This document shows positions 34,247-45,247 of a DNA stretch of 64,000 bases, one piece after another. Within the stretch, counting starts at the first letter, position 1; the number at the start of each line of letters is the position of its first letter. The notes beneath the pieces were generated by a model. That model had not been told where the DNA came from. It did not search any database and saw only the letters and a list, made by a program, of their open reading frames with translations. Position numbers and translations under genes: made by a program. Where the stretch lies: contig JBLWGC010000177.1 in assembly GCA_048772705.1 (NCBI GenBank), positions 1 through 64,000 on the forward strand, in the 5' to 3' direction. The DNA is from Leidyana gryllorum EB-2025a (taxonomy: Eukaryota > Apicomplexa).

Positions 34247-35598
34247 TCAAAAAGCATCCAATTCGGATTCTGTGACGGCTCGGCGGGCATTGTCTGCTGG
34301 AGTGAAGGCGGAGAGGTCATCGCCTCCGCCGACAATAGTGGGTTTTTGATTGAAAGAAGGGGTTGATGTGGTGTGCTTGTCTCTGAGAGCCGCGGAGAGA
34401 AAGTCTTCGCCCAACACCGTAAGGCGGAAGGCTCTGCAAGAGCAATTCCTGCGTGTCTGAGGACAGGATTCAGCTGAGTGATTATCTGGGTCGTTTGGGT
34501 CGGCACCATCATCAGAGGAGGGAGGTTCAGGGGACTTGACAGGGTTGTGATCGTTTGGTTTAGTGTTGGGTCGATCGAGAGTGATGAATCGGAGGGAGAG
34601 GAGATCTCTGATGGTTTTGGCCGCAGTTTCTACGTCACAGCCAGATTGTCTTGAAATACGGTAGACGTTGTAAGAAAATGCTCTGGCGTCATGATGGTGT
34701 AGGGATCTGCGGGCGGACCTCAGGGGTGTGAGAGAGCTTTCTTCGCCTTCAGAGTAGTTGCTGGGGCAGCGGTGGAGGACGGGTGGAGTGAGATGCATCT
34801 GCTCTGTCTGAGCATCTGGGGAGCAGAGGGTTTGGATGGATTGGAGTACAGCGACTCGGATGGCCTGAAGGTGTTGTTTGAAGCGGAACCTGGGTTGTTT
34901 GCACCAAGAGCAATATGCCTGCATGGCCAAATTGAGTTGGAATCCGCATTTACAGGCCCATGTGGATCGAAGATGCTTAGGAACTTCGGCGACATTCTCT
35001 TCAACAAATGTAACAGGGCATCGTTCCAGTATCTGATTGATGGATGTGTGGTTTGGGTTCACGGGATGGCGTTTACCTCTTGCATGGAGGGGTCGGTGAA
35101 GGTGACGATGGTGAAGGAGGGAGAGGCTTGTTCGATTTTCTTGAGCCATTCGTCGCAGACTCCACAAGGCGCGATTGGGTTTGCAGATTGCGACTTGGGC
35201 GCGAGGACGGCGATAGCAACAAAGTCGGTGCGAGAGAGTGACAAGTGTTGTGAGAGAGCTGCTGCAATGGCGGCTCTCTCAGCACAAATAGATCCTGATA
35301 CCAGAGAGAGCTCGGAGTTGATGCCTCTGGTACACATTAAGGTCTTGTTAACTCTGACCATGAGTACCGCTAGGACGATCTGTCCGGATTTGCGGTGCCA
35401 GTAGGCGTCTGGCGTGGCAGAGTTGTATTCATGAACGTATTTACGCATTTGGTCGACGAGGAAGCGGACCTCAGAGGTCTCGCCGAGATCGTCATAGCGG
35501 CGGATGCGGCTGTACTCGCGACAAACTCGCCATCTTGGAGTGGGTCGTTGAGCCGAGCGGCGTCTTGTTGGTGCTGGTGAGGTTGTAGTGACCTCCAT
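34247..35598 (-). CDS. Cytidine deaminase fused to a zinc-ribbon tail
   Basis: Exons 35598-35077 and 35032-34247, joined by a 44-nt phase-0 intron, give 435 residues. Residues about 40-170 are a cytidine deaminase domain (pyrimidine salvage) with the zinc motifs CAERAA and PCGVC, all expected Cys and Glu present. The tail is unusual: CKCGFQLNLAMQAYCSWC looks like a four-Cys zinc ribbon, followed by a helical segment (SYNVYRISRQSGCDVE, TIRDLLSLRFITLD) that could be winged-helix-like, then an acidic disordered end. Free cytidine deaminases are about 130-300 residues. The tail may target the enzyme to a nucleic acid or a protein; that is inference. Confidence 0.75.
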
Positions 35599-35655
35599 TT
35601 CGCTGAATGAGTTATTGGATGAGAAAAGTCGTGACTACGTTAAGAACTCTGTGTA

Positions 35656-36484
35656 TCACTGACTCGCACGTCGGCGAGAAACAACACTCTTGGTGTGCAA
35701 TAGCTGGTACCAGAATTGGAGATCGGGTGGGTCGGTGATGTCTGTGGTAGCGAGTTGACAGATTTTGTCACCAGTCCTCTTGTCCTCAAATGTGATGGTC
35801 GGTGTTCCATTCTCAGCCTCAGAGGGTAGCACTGCCGTGTTTGTGAGATCAAATTCTAGCAGTTGTTGTCCCTGTGGCGTTAAGCAGATCCTAACTACAG
35901 CTCCAGTCGATAGTTCAACATAGTGCTTCTTCCACCCTTTGTGGGTTCCGACTCGCACCGAAAACCAATCTGACTTATCACTTTCGAAGGCTTTGGCCTC
36001 TTTATAGGCTTCTGGCTCTTCGTCGGTGACGTTTTGGTGTCGCCCAACATCAGGAGGTGCCGAGCTACGGCGCTGGCGCTTTTTGGTCTGCTTTTCGAGG
36101 CGCATTTCCGCCCGGTTGACTGCCTCCGCAAGGGCCAATACGTCCTCAGGCTTCATCTTCTCCACTATAGAACATTGGATACATTGCGTGTGTGAGTAAG
36201 TCTATCATATATATGTAACACTCACGTGTGGCGTCATCCCCAATGACGGGGTAGTGAATCTCAGTCACAGGCTGCGGCCGATCGTTTGCGGCTTTGCGGG
36301 CTTCGAGGGCGCGCTGCAGCCCAGGAGCTGTTGCGTCAGCGTACTCTGCGTGCCAGCTAACATCAGGTGCGGGGCTAGTACTTCGTTTGCTGCTCTGTTC
36401 GCCTCCCTCTCCTCCTCCAAAGAGCCACCCTATTCCACTTGCTAGGTTGGCTAGAGATTGTTTGGCTGTTTCAGTGAAGCTCAT
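35656..36484 (-). CDS. PH-domain protein
   Basis: Exons 36484-36226 and 36164-35656 (61-nt phase-1 intron) encode 255 residues. The N-terminal half is a short helical and Gly-rich stretch (MSFTETAKQSLANLASGIGW). Residues about 145-250 read as a pleckstrin-homology domain: KSDWFSVRVGTHKGWKKHYV, GAVVRICLT, TITFEDKRTGDKICQLA and a closing helix (PDLQFWYQLLHTKSV). It probably binds phosphoinositides or a protein at membranes. Same strand as the cytidine deaminase, 57 bp upstream of its start. Confidence 0.65.
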
Positions 36485-36560
36485 TTGTCTCTAACTGCGT
36501 TGGTAGGTGTATTATTATTGTGTAACTGTTGTGCATGTGAATATATTTTTTCCGCTAGGC

Positions 36561-36977
36561 ATGGTGGCCACTTATATATACGGAGCCCCCATCCATAATT
36601 CCCGATATATTCTGCTGTTCTGCGAGGGGACATTAGATGCGCTCAAGGCGGCGCTGGTCGCTCGCGCGGAAATAAGTGCGCATGCCTACATCGCGAGCGA
36701 GCCTGGTTCTCACAAACCGCCTCAGTTCGAGTTGGCCGCAGCGGCGTTGCAGAAACACCTCCGCGGACCCGCCATCAAGGTTCGAGGGAGTTCGGGGCTC
36801 AAACTTAGTCCCGTAGTAATGCGAAGCTCGAAGAATCTGCTTGCGCTCACGACTGGCAGCCAAACTGTCTCGCTGATACCTGTGTGTTACCTACTGCAGG
36901 TCTGGCGGCAGGGGTCTTTTGGGTGTTACGACCTGCCAAACGAGCGAATAGACCTCAAAATACCTAGAAAGCCGTAA
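36561..36977 (+). CDS. Small hypothetical protein
   Basis: A single open frame of 138 residues, starting at an ATG preceded by TTTTTTCCGCTAGGC, which looks like a 3' splice acceptor or an initiator. The protein is basic and mixed alpha/beta (ATYIYGAPIHNSRYILLF, LDALKAALVARAEISAHAY, FELAAAALQKHLRG). No signal peptide or membrane segment. I recognise no family. The frame extends upstream to 36507 with another ATG, but that start is far from the T tract. Confidence 0.5.
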   Translation: MVATYIYGAPIHNSRYILLFCEGTLDALKAALVARAEISAHAYIASEPGSHKPPQFELAAAALQKHLRGPAIKVRGSSGLKLSPVVMRSSKNLLALTTGSQTVSLIPVCYLLQVWRQGSFGCYDLPNERIDLKIPRKP

Positions 36978-37058
36978 AAGTCGAAGAAGACCACCTCACT
37001 CACACACTGCCCACACAATCAATAAGCAAGAGGGGTTTTTTTACGTGGAGTAAGAGAA

Positions 37059-38474
37059 ATGGAGGGGGTCCGCGTATGGCTGATGCTGATCGCTTTTAGT
37101 GTTCTATTCTCTCTCTTCTTCGTCTGGCGGACGGAGTACATATCTGCGACGAAAGTAACTTTGGCTTGGCACAGTCAAGGCGGCTTTGCCTCACCAGCGA
37201 CTATTTGTCTGGTCTTTCTGACGAATGACGGGCTCGCATTGCCGGATCTTTGGGCTCGGTGGTACGAAGACGCGCGCATAGAGATGTCCAATCGCGGGAT
37301 AGACACATTATCGCCAACTTCAAAGGGCAAACTGCGAACATGTCGGGCTCCACCCTCACCTTATCTGAGATCAGTAGTCAGTTGGTCGCCCAACAGTACC
37401 GAGATTGATGCAGTCAAGTCGAATTTGCCGTGTTGGATGCACGACTCTGTGATGCCTAATCCAGAGCAAGGGAAGTGGGGTAGCACAAATCACGTGATCC
37501 ACGCAGCGCTCAAATACGCGCGCGAGACGCATCCTGATGCTGACCTTTTTGCCATTGTCTCTGACAAATCAGTACCCGTCAAGAAGTTCACCGATTGGCA
37601 CTCGGAGATATCTTACGACCGTCGGAGTCGATTTTACTTGTGGTTGATGGGTGAGTGACCGGAAATGTGTCTGACAATGCTGAACAGATTTTGTGGATGG
37701 AGTGCCGAAACATTCCGAATGGTTCGTGCTGAGTCGGGCTCACCTCGACATTCTGGTGGACAATCCTGAAGGCTGGTTGGGCAAAGGATCGATCCAAGCC
37801 GACCCCTCTGAATTTGTGAAGGGCTACGCAAGCGAAGAAGAATACTATCCGCTGAGGGTGATTCTCGATCATGAAAGGGTCGAGATCCCCCTCACGTCTG
37901 CCGACCGTTCTCAAGTCTATTGGTTGGAAGACGTCATCAAGCCCTACGTCCAACACACACCCGATCTTGCCAGCTTCCACTGGGTACATTGGTACGAAAT
38001 TGACAAACCCAGTCGAGAAGAGTACCTGGGCAGTGCCCCAATGTTCTCCAACGTGAGTTAATTTTTCCGATGTCACATCATAATGACACACAGAGACCCT
38101 ACGGGTTCGAGCGAATCAACGCCGGACTGCTGAAGTATTTGCACGAGAGGGAGGGGGTTTGGATGATGCGGAAAGTTTCAAACGACACCATCGTGGACCA
38201 TTGTGAAATGACCCATATGGATTACGTTACTTATTGGCTCACAATTAATCAAGGCGACGGCTTCCCATATAGAGTCAACGACGAAAATACGCGACACCGT
38301 CTACGTGGTGACCCAGCTGCACGAATGCTCAGTACCTGTTCCGTCACCGATTTCCTTACTAAAGAACTTCGTTTCAAATCTTCTATATCAACCTCTGACA
38401 TCTCTGAGACTGGCGAAAATTGGTTATATTACGGCGATCGACCTTATCCCTCTTCTCCCGCCTCCGCCTCCTAA
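37059..38474 (+). CDS. GT14-like (core-2/I-branching) glycosyltransferase, type II membrane protein
   Basis: Exons 37059-37650, 37688-38052 and 38094-38474 (introns of 37 and 41 nt) give 445 residues. A single N-terminal hydrophobic span (VWLMLIAFSVLFSLFFVW) suggests a Golgi type II anchor. The lumenal part has TICLVFLTNDGL, WGSTNHVIHAALKYA, LFAIVSDKSVPVKKF and, across the first intron, WLMDFVDGVPKHSEWFVLSR, an arrangement like GT14 N-acetylglucosaminyltransferases or xylosyltransferases. Late elements EEYYPLRVIL and SFHWVHWYE fit too. Donor and acceptor sugars are unknown. The family call rests on pattern memory only. Confidence 0.55.
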
Positions 38475-38612
38475 CAACGACTCTCCCGGACACTCCACGT
38501 TTTTTCTAGTTACATTTGAATGCCATCTTATTTAGACAGCGAGAGAGAGAGATAGTGACCTAAATAAGAATAAACAGAGCGGGAATCAATGTGCTCTGCC
38601 GCCATGCTACTC

Positions 38613-40334
38613 CTATAAAGCAGTGCCTCGTTCCAGATTCTGTCGAGTTTCGACAGTGTACTCTCCATACGCCCTTTGAAGCTCTTGATTGAAGATGCGG
38701 TTCGAGGAGTTGATATAGCTGACATCTCCCAGAGGGATCTCGGACTTGTGACGTATCCGCTTCCTGTTCAAAGGACAACTGTTCGTCAAAGACACAAAGA
38801 AGACGCTCGCAACGTACTTTTTCGGCTTTGCCATCTCTGCCAGTCTGTCCTTGGCAGCCGATGTCGGCACGTGACTCGTGACCCCCAGCACCGCGCTGTT
38901 AGGCGCATAAAACGCCGAGGGTCCCATCAGTCTCTTCTGACGCACGTACTCAGATCTATTGATCGGGCCCAGCCTAAACACCACCATTTCCCAGCCAAAG
39001 AAACCGCCACTTACGCTTTGCTATATCTCTTGTACACAGACCGAGTGTTGTTCATATCGAATCCGAACGAAATGTTCCTTTGCTTCGCCTGTTCCTTCGC
39101 CTCTCGCCGACCAGCAGCTGCCGCCGTATCACTCAAGTACCATTTTGGGTCCTCTGTCCATCCTCGACGCTTCTTCTTCGGCTTCAGAAGCCTCTCTAAC
39201 GGATCGATGGTGTTACGCTTAGCCTCAATTTCAGCCTGGACTCCACAACCATGACCACGTGAGACAAACATCAATGTGCACACGTACCGCTCTCTCATTC
39301 ATTTGTCGTCCACGTTTCAAATGTCGTCTCAAAGCTTCTAATTTCGCCTGCGCACTGTCGGATGCTGTAGACTTCGGGTCGCCGCTAGTAGCGCTCGTGA
39401 GCAGCTTAGCCGCCGCCTCGGTGTCGTAGCCCTCCCTGTCTTTACTACTGGGATCGCCTTCGCCCATGTCATCACCTCCCTCGACCTCCTCTTCCTCGCC
39501 CTCACTGTCAGATACCGCCTGCGCGCTCTCATCGTCAACCCCAGCGTCGTCTCCGGCCGCCGGCCCGTCCTCCCCGCCATCAACGTCTTCTGTCGGACGC
39601 CCCTCTCGCAGAGGAGCCGAACTTATGAGTTGCTCCTCCCGCCGGGCTTTACTGATCTCCCTACGCTGTGCCTCTAATTGTGTCTGCCAGTCTTCCCCTC
39701 CACTGTCTTGCATCAATAGCGACAACAACCTCTTGCCTTGAGCAGCGGCGCTGCTCACGTCTTCTCCGGGACCCTGTGGCAGCTGCCTGCGACTCCGCGG
39801 CAAAGCTCGAGAGACTCCCGAACCCACTATGAAGACCGGAATACGCGGCCTGTCACTGTTATCCGTGGGCAGACGCTCAATAGCGCGCAAAATCTCCATT
39901 CCCGCACGAACTTGTCCGAAGACAACATGCCGCCGGTTCAGCTGAGCCGCCTTCTTCAATGTAATGAAGAATTGAGAGCCATTGGAATTCGGGCCATCGC
40001 CAGCCATCGACACAATACCCGCGTTAGAATGCCACAGAGTGAAGTTCTCATCGTCGAACTTCCCGCCATACACACTCTCGCCTCCGGTACCGTCGTTGTG
40101 TACAAAATCCCCACTTTGTATATATTGCCCAGGTATGATCTTGAAGATTTTGCAACCCACGTAGGATAACGGTTTCTGACTCTCAAGACCCGTTCCATAC
40201 TCGCCTGTGCATAGCCCACGAAAGTTTTCTGCTGTTTTTGGAGCAAGGTCTGCGAACAGCTCTATCACTACTCGACCAACAGGCTTGTTGCCAATCTGCA
40301 AGTCCAGAAAGACGCGCGGGTTCTTCTTTGGCAT
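38613..40334 (-). CDS. Cyclophilin-SYF2 fusion protein
   Basis: Exons 40334-39288, 39235-39015, 38973-38818 and 38763-38613 encode 524 residues. Residues 1 to about 175 are a cyclophilin prolyl isomerase domain (VFLDLQIGNKPVGRVVIELF, IQSGDF, GSQFFITL, RHVVFGQV). Two usual active-site residues differ: the catalytic Arg (FHRVIP in typical members) is replaced in IFKIIP, and the Trp before HVVFG is Gln. A long acidic linker (about 235-310) leads into a complete SYF2 domain: KLEALRRHLKRGRQMNERA, RGWTEDPKWYLS, INSSNRIFNQELQRAYG and the ending QNLERGTAL. SYF2 belongs to the Prp19-related spliceosome complex, and several cyclophilins also sit in spliceosomes. The intron 38764-38817 is in frame and stop-free. 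Confidence 0.85.
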
Positions 40335-40384
40335 CGCTCTGGCACCAAATTATTTTTTGGTTTCTTCCACCCAATATATCATAT

Positions 40385-40397
40385 AGCACACGTGTGT
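40385..40397. repeat. AGCACACGTGTGT 13-mer, copy 2
   Basis: Identical to 29851-29863. Here it lies between the divergent start codons of the cyclophilin-SYF2 gene (40334) and the secreted-protein gene (40412), a plausible promoter position. Confidence 0.35.
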
Positions 40398-40411
40398 TTC
40401 CGGCCTTCACC

Positions 40412-43022
40412 ATGTTCATAACCCCATTGATCGTTGCCATTCTTTTTCGTGCCCTATAGAGCTTTCGATGTTGCCCTCGACGATGTGGATTGGGCGGCTC
40501 AATATGGCCGGCCGTCATCGCTCCCCCCACTTGCATGGTGTTCACACGACAGTATCTCCGTTGCAGTGCCAGCCTCAACGAAAGCAGGTCGTGAACTGCC
40601 ACCGGGATCCGTTTCAAAGAAGACTCCACAAGGCCTTGTTCACCATTTCCCGCACATCTTCTCACTCTGGAAAGAAGCAGGCAAAGGCGATCACGATTGT
40701 CAATCGGGATTTGCCACCCAATTCTTCAAAGGACGCCGGCGAAAACGTGCCGCGGCCTTCATGGGTGAAACCCGAACCGACGCATGTGGAACGACCGTGG
40801 TTCGTGCTGGCAACCATACATACTACTCCAACGTATTCACCCCCCCAGGAAGCACGAGATCCCTATTTATTTCCTGCACTTGCTCGCAAGATAAGTCACT
40901 TGGATGCCGTCCTGCCACTAGGTGGCACGATGTAGTCCAACCCAATGTGCCAGATTCCCCTTTTGCTAGGACTCGATTTTCAGGTTACGCTTTACCCATT
41001 CGCAGCACCGTCGGTACCAATTCCGATGTTCAAATAGCCTTTACAGGAGATCGCTATGTTTTCCAGATGCAGATAGAAATAGACCCTCAGGATGCTTCTG
41101 AATTAAGTGGAGTTATTCCTTGGCCTCAAGAATGTGTTGTTGTCTCAAAAAGGAATCTGGAGCTGCCGATCGTTTCATTCGGGTGCCCTGTATCAAAGTC
41201 GCTAGATTTCCAGATACATGAGACCACCGAACCCGGGATGCTTTCCTTTTCAACCATTCCTTTCGTCCTGGCTGACTCAACGTCGGGCCCCGAGATGCGA
41301 ATCAGATGTCAAGTTGCACCAGTGCGAGCGAGTGTCGCCGATATGTTAAACATCTGTCACGAATCTATAGACCTCACAAACGAGCCCGCAGCCTTACAGG
41401 CCATTGGTCTAGCACCAAACTTAGCGCAGACCAAGGACAAGGAAGTTGTTCTGGAGAGTGCGCCCCCAGCAAGTGACCACCGCCTCACGTCATCTGCCAA
41501 CTCCACAATCGAAACAGGGCTCCATGTCCCATCCACTTTGGAGGAAATGAAACCTATGATCCCAGCAGTCCCACTTCAAGAACCCCCTCGGGCTCAACTT
41601 TATCCGGGTGTTGGGAAGAGCATATGGCGGATCCCTGATGAGGCAGTCGTACGTACCACGAAGCGTCTGCCCAAATCAGACAGGCTCGAGCCGCATGCTT
41701 CTGACATTCGTGACACCGAGACTCGTGACACCGAGACAACACAGCTTCGAGAGTCTGACCGTTACTCACTGACGGACAACTCGGCGGCTCGAAGACGTTT
41801 AGGAGCCGAGACCGCTAGTTCAAGATCAGGATCTGGATCTGTTAAGAAAGTTTCATTCACCCCTGCCAGTAGTCCCCTTCTGCCCTCCTCCGAGAGTATT
41901 TTGACGGGCAAGACTCACAACAAGCTAGGCGGAGATGATCCACGGCAGATTCTGCTCGAGAACATGAATGTGGAAAGTCAGAGTAGAATGAAGCTATTGG
42001 AGGAAGCCATAGACGACGGTGTCTTTGGGGTTCGGAATGCTGTTAAGCGCGCCGAGGCGATTGTGGCTGGAAACGAAGAGCTTAGATCAACAGAGCAGAC
42101 AGGATTGCTTCCCGGTTTGGCAAACCTCCGTGTCATGCCTCAAATCTTCAATGAATACGTGATGGGTCCATGGTCTGTTAGCTGGGGCACTAACACTGCT
42201 CGGCAATCTCAAGAAGTCAGTATAGCCCATCCTGGTGGGTACGGATTCGGCGGTTTATCCCGCGGTGTACGGAGCGGCTTCTTTGGAGTTGGTACACGCG
42301 GTAACAATCTTGAGATTGCATTCGACGAGCCAAGCGGAGAGGGATCAGTTGGTTTCGCCAAAAAGCGATACGGAGTCAACGTGGACCGTTCAACGGCTGA
42401 AATGGCAACCGCGGTTGAGGTCAGAGCGCGATCGGTCGATATTGTTACCGTCGCTGACTTCCTCGACCGAGCATTTGGCCAAAGAGTCGGTATACGTAAT
42501 TTCGGACTTGCTATTCGCCACGATCTAGACGACATTATTGATGAGCTTGACGGAGATTTCGGGACAGAGGTGTACTTTCAGTACAAGAAGGTGGCCATTG
42601 GTGTTGGTGCTGATATGCTGGAGACGAAATACTTTATCACCGTTGGACTACTCGGTGTCAATGTGGTAGCTGCCCGAGACTTCAATTCATACGCCAGCAA
42701 TCTACAGATCAACTGGGGTAGAGGCTGGCAGATATTCCTGGAAAGCGACTTTCCCGATGATAATGATAACGGCACGATGGCTGCAGTCGGTATCGGCAAG
42801 CCGGGACGAATGTACTTAGCAATTGGAGCTGGAGTCGGTCCTGGCGGTTTACCTGTTGCGGCCGCAAATGTTCAAGCACCAAACTCGTTTTTCGGTATCG
42901 GATTTCTGGAAAGAGCTGGCAGAAGAATCTCTCAATACAGCATTACAGCTGGAAGATATACTTATTTGTGGGAGTCGGTTTTGATCCCGGATAATCTAAG
43001 GATCCCTACATTGATAGGTTAG
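40412..43022 (+). CDS. Predicted secreted protein of unknown family
   Basis: The main frame is open from 40431 to 43022 but has no ATG before 40761. The best model starts at 40412 with a hydrophobic leader (MFITPLIVAILF) and splices out 40449-40566 (118 nt, weak GTGCCC donor, good TTGCAG acceptor), giving about 830 residues with a signal peptide. The N-terminal half has scattered cysteines and beta-rich stretches (GDRYVFQMQIEIDP, MRIRCQVAP). A Ser/Thr/Glu-rich linker follows. The C-terminal about 280 residues are Gly-rich and beta-rich (GGYGFGGLSRGVRSGFFGVG, AIGVGADML, MYLAIGAGVGPGGLP). I recognise no family. If unspliced, the start would be 40761 and no leader would exist. Confidence 0.6.
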
Positions 43023-43106
43023 GTTATTTTTAGAGCTCGATTTAGTTGTGCGAACTTCTACGCTTTAAGCCATTTTTTAGTTATCGAAGAGGACGAAGCG
43101 GTCAAG

Positions 43107-44967
43107 ATGAGTATGTTGTGGAGTCAAATCTTATCGTTTGTACCCTGGCGAGAATTACCTCGCATGGAGGCAGTATGTAAATTGTGGCGAGATTGTATCG
43201 GCTGCCAAGTTGCTGCGGTGAATATCCGAATAGGTGCTGAGGATTCCTTATTGTTCTCCCATTGGCCACGAGCCACCCAGCTCTTGAGGCGATCTGCTTC
43301 TGTGGTTAGAACTTTGGAGATTGGTGGGTACTGGGCAACCGAGAAAGCGTGGGATGTATTGGGGTTGCTACTGTCGATTGGAATGCCCGAACTGCGTCGT
43401 TTGGTGTTGTCATGCTCAATGCCAAAATCAAGACGGGGGCTGATCGAGGCTGATCTGCCATCTTTGGAGTACTTGTTGGTTCCGTGGTGTCCCCCAGGAA
43501 ATAGGAAACTTCTATGGATGAGATTGCGTGCGCCTAAACTGCGGATGGCGGGCGTGTCCAGGGGATGTGTTTATCTTGTGGAGACTGAGTTGTTCACAGA
43601 GGATTTGCAGCAGAGACTCGCGACCGTGCGCCGATATCCTCATGACCTGATTGTGTGCAGTGACTTGGAAGCCGGGTATATCACATATGAGACGACCGCG
43701 AAAAGGGTCCTCACGTCGGGCTGGAGGCTGCCGGTGAGCGAATGGGAGGCGGTATACGGTGGAATCGAGTGTGGTGCTGGTTTCAAAGAGTAAGAGTGAT
43801 GGAGGTGAGCAGGTTGTATTTGTCTGTAGGGGGTTCGAAGTGGGGCAAAGTATGGCCCATATGTACTCCAATGACGTGAAAAAGCGATTTCCGGAGAGTA
43901 TCTGGTGGGTGATGGAAAAATGGCCCGATTACGTGACCATAATTGGGGATTTGTTGGCTTGGGAGCGGTGGCATGAGGTATCGACAGGTCGGTCTCCGTT
44001 TGATCTACCGTATTGGTTGCGTGGGTGTTCCCTGGGTCGGCGAGAGCGAGTGTTTGAGGAAAGGGAGAGAGTTGTTAAGTGGGGTGGCGAGGACGAACTG
44101 GACGATCGGTTTGGTGCGGGAGATTGGTCAAAGATCGAGTATTTGATTGGTGATGAGGAGCTTCTAGGGAATTCCGAAGTAGCTGTCTTACCTGACTTCA
44201 ATGCATTGACTCAGCTGAAAAGGATTGAACTTCCGGAGGCTGAGTGGACACATCTTCACTCTAGTATGTGTCCCATGGATTGGCCAAAGGAGTGTGTAGT
44301 TCACATGAACTCGACAAACAATTACATTGTGGAGTCGGTAACTCTGACTTTGCAGTTGCTTAAGATTGTGGTTGAGTGTGATATCAACTCGTGGGCGGTC
44401 ACTGAGATTTTGGATAGCTCCGAAGCAGTGTTCGGTTTGTATATGATTTTGTCGAGGCGACATTGGTTCAAAGGGAGGTCGGAGGACTCTCACAAGTTGA
44501 AAATCAGATTCGAGGCTGTGGCTGCCTTTCCGCTCGTTTTTCGTCAGGCAGTACTCGAATTGGCATCTGGGGATGTCAAATTGGAGACGTTGAGAGACTT
44601 GTTGCGGTTCCACAAAGTCAGTGACGTTGAGAAGGTGATTAATGTGATGAGAGAAGGGAGTCAGGACGATTTGGCTGCGAATTGGGTATCAATCTGGGAG
44701 TCTGTACGTGAGTGCTCATTCACTGGGCTGCCGCCTGGACTACTCAGTCCTGACGGGAAGAGGAATTACTTTCAGTGGTGTGACCAGCTGCGTTCCCTAA
44801 ATGATCTCAATCGGACAGGTCTGCCATGGGCAGACGTCGAAGCAGAAGTTTGGTTGGGCGATCTAGCGCGGAATGAAAAGTGGTATACAAACCTTTTCAA
44901 TGAAGGCAATTTTGATGAACTGAAGGCTTGGGGAATCCCGCTGAAGATTCCTTTCATGCTGCCGTAA
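43107..44967 (+). CDS. F-box-like/leucine-rich family protein, member 2
   Basis: Exons 43107-43789 and 43830-44967, with a 40-nt phase-2 intron, give 606 residues. This copy has the clearest F-box-like N-terminus (LWSQILSFVPWRELPRMEAV, then CKLWRDCI). LLRRSASVVRTLEI and IGMPELRRLVL follow, then LRAPKLRMAGV, and in exon 2 VLELASGDVKLETLRDLL and the end signature EKWYTNLFNE..L..WGIP. Exon 1 would hit a stop codon exactly at the donor if read through. It opens the right-hand cluster and has an AT-rich leader with a T6 tract about 30 bp upstream. Confidence 0.75.
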
Positions 44968-45247
44968 AGCATCCAGTCAACAACGCTTCTAATTAATTAG
45001 CCTTCAGTAAACGGGCTCCGTCGTCACACGTATCAGACGTGATCGAAAATAACAGATACATGCGCCAACGCCTTCCATTCTCCTCGCGCTTCCTCCTTCC
45101 TTCCCCGAAGCACACCTTCGATTAACAAACCTTCAAAGTTTTCGCGTCGTATCTGGACGCTTCGGACCTTTCGTACAACATAACATGTATCAACGCAAAC
45201 CTTCCAGACGAGGGAAAGAGCCGTCCTCCCCGCATATACTTTAGTAC
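44968..45247. other. Intergenic region between convergent genes
   Basis: 280 bp between stop codons. Nothing coding seen; it should hold both 3' ends. Confidence 0.4.

Noticed and set aside
36780-43840. tRNA-like T-loop strings (GGTTCGA variants near 36779, 38103 and 43831)
   Set aside because: No cloverleaf arms or anticodon stem could be folded around them, and all lie in coding sequence.
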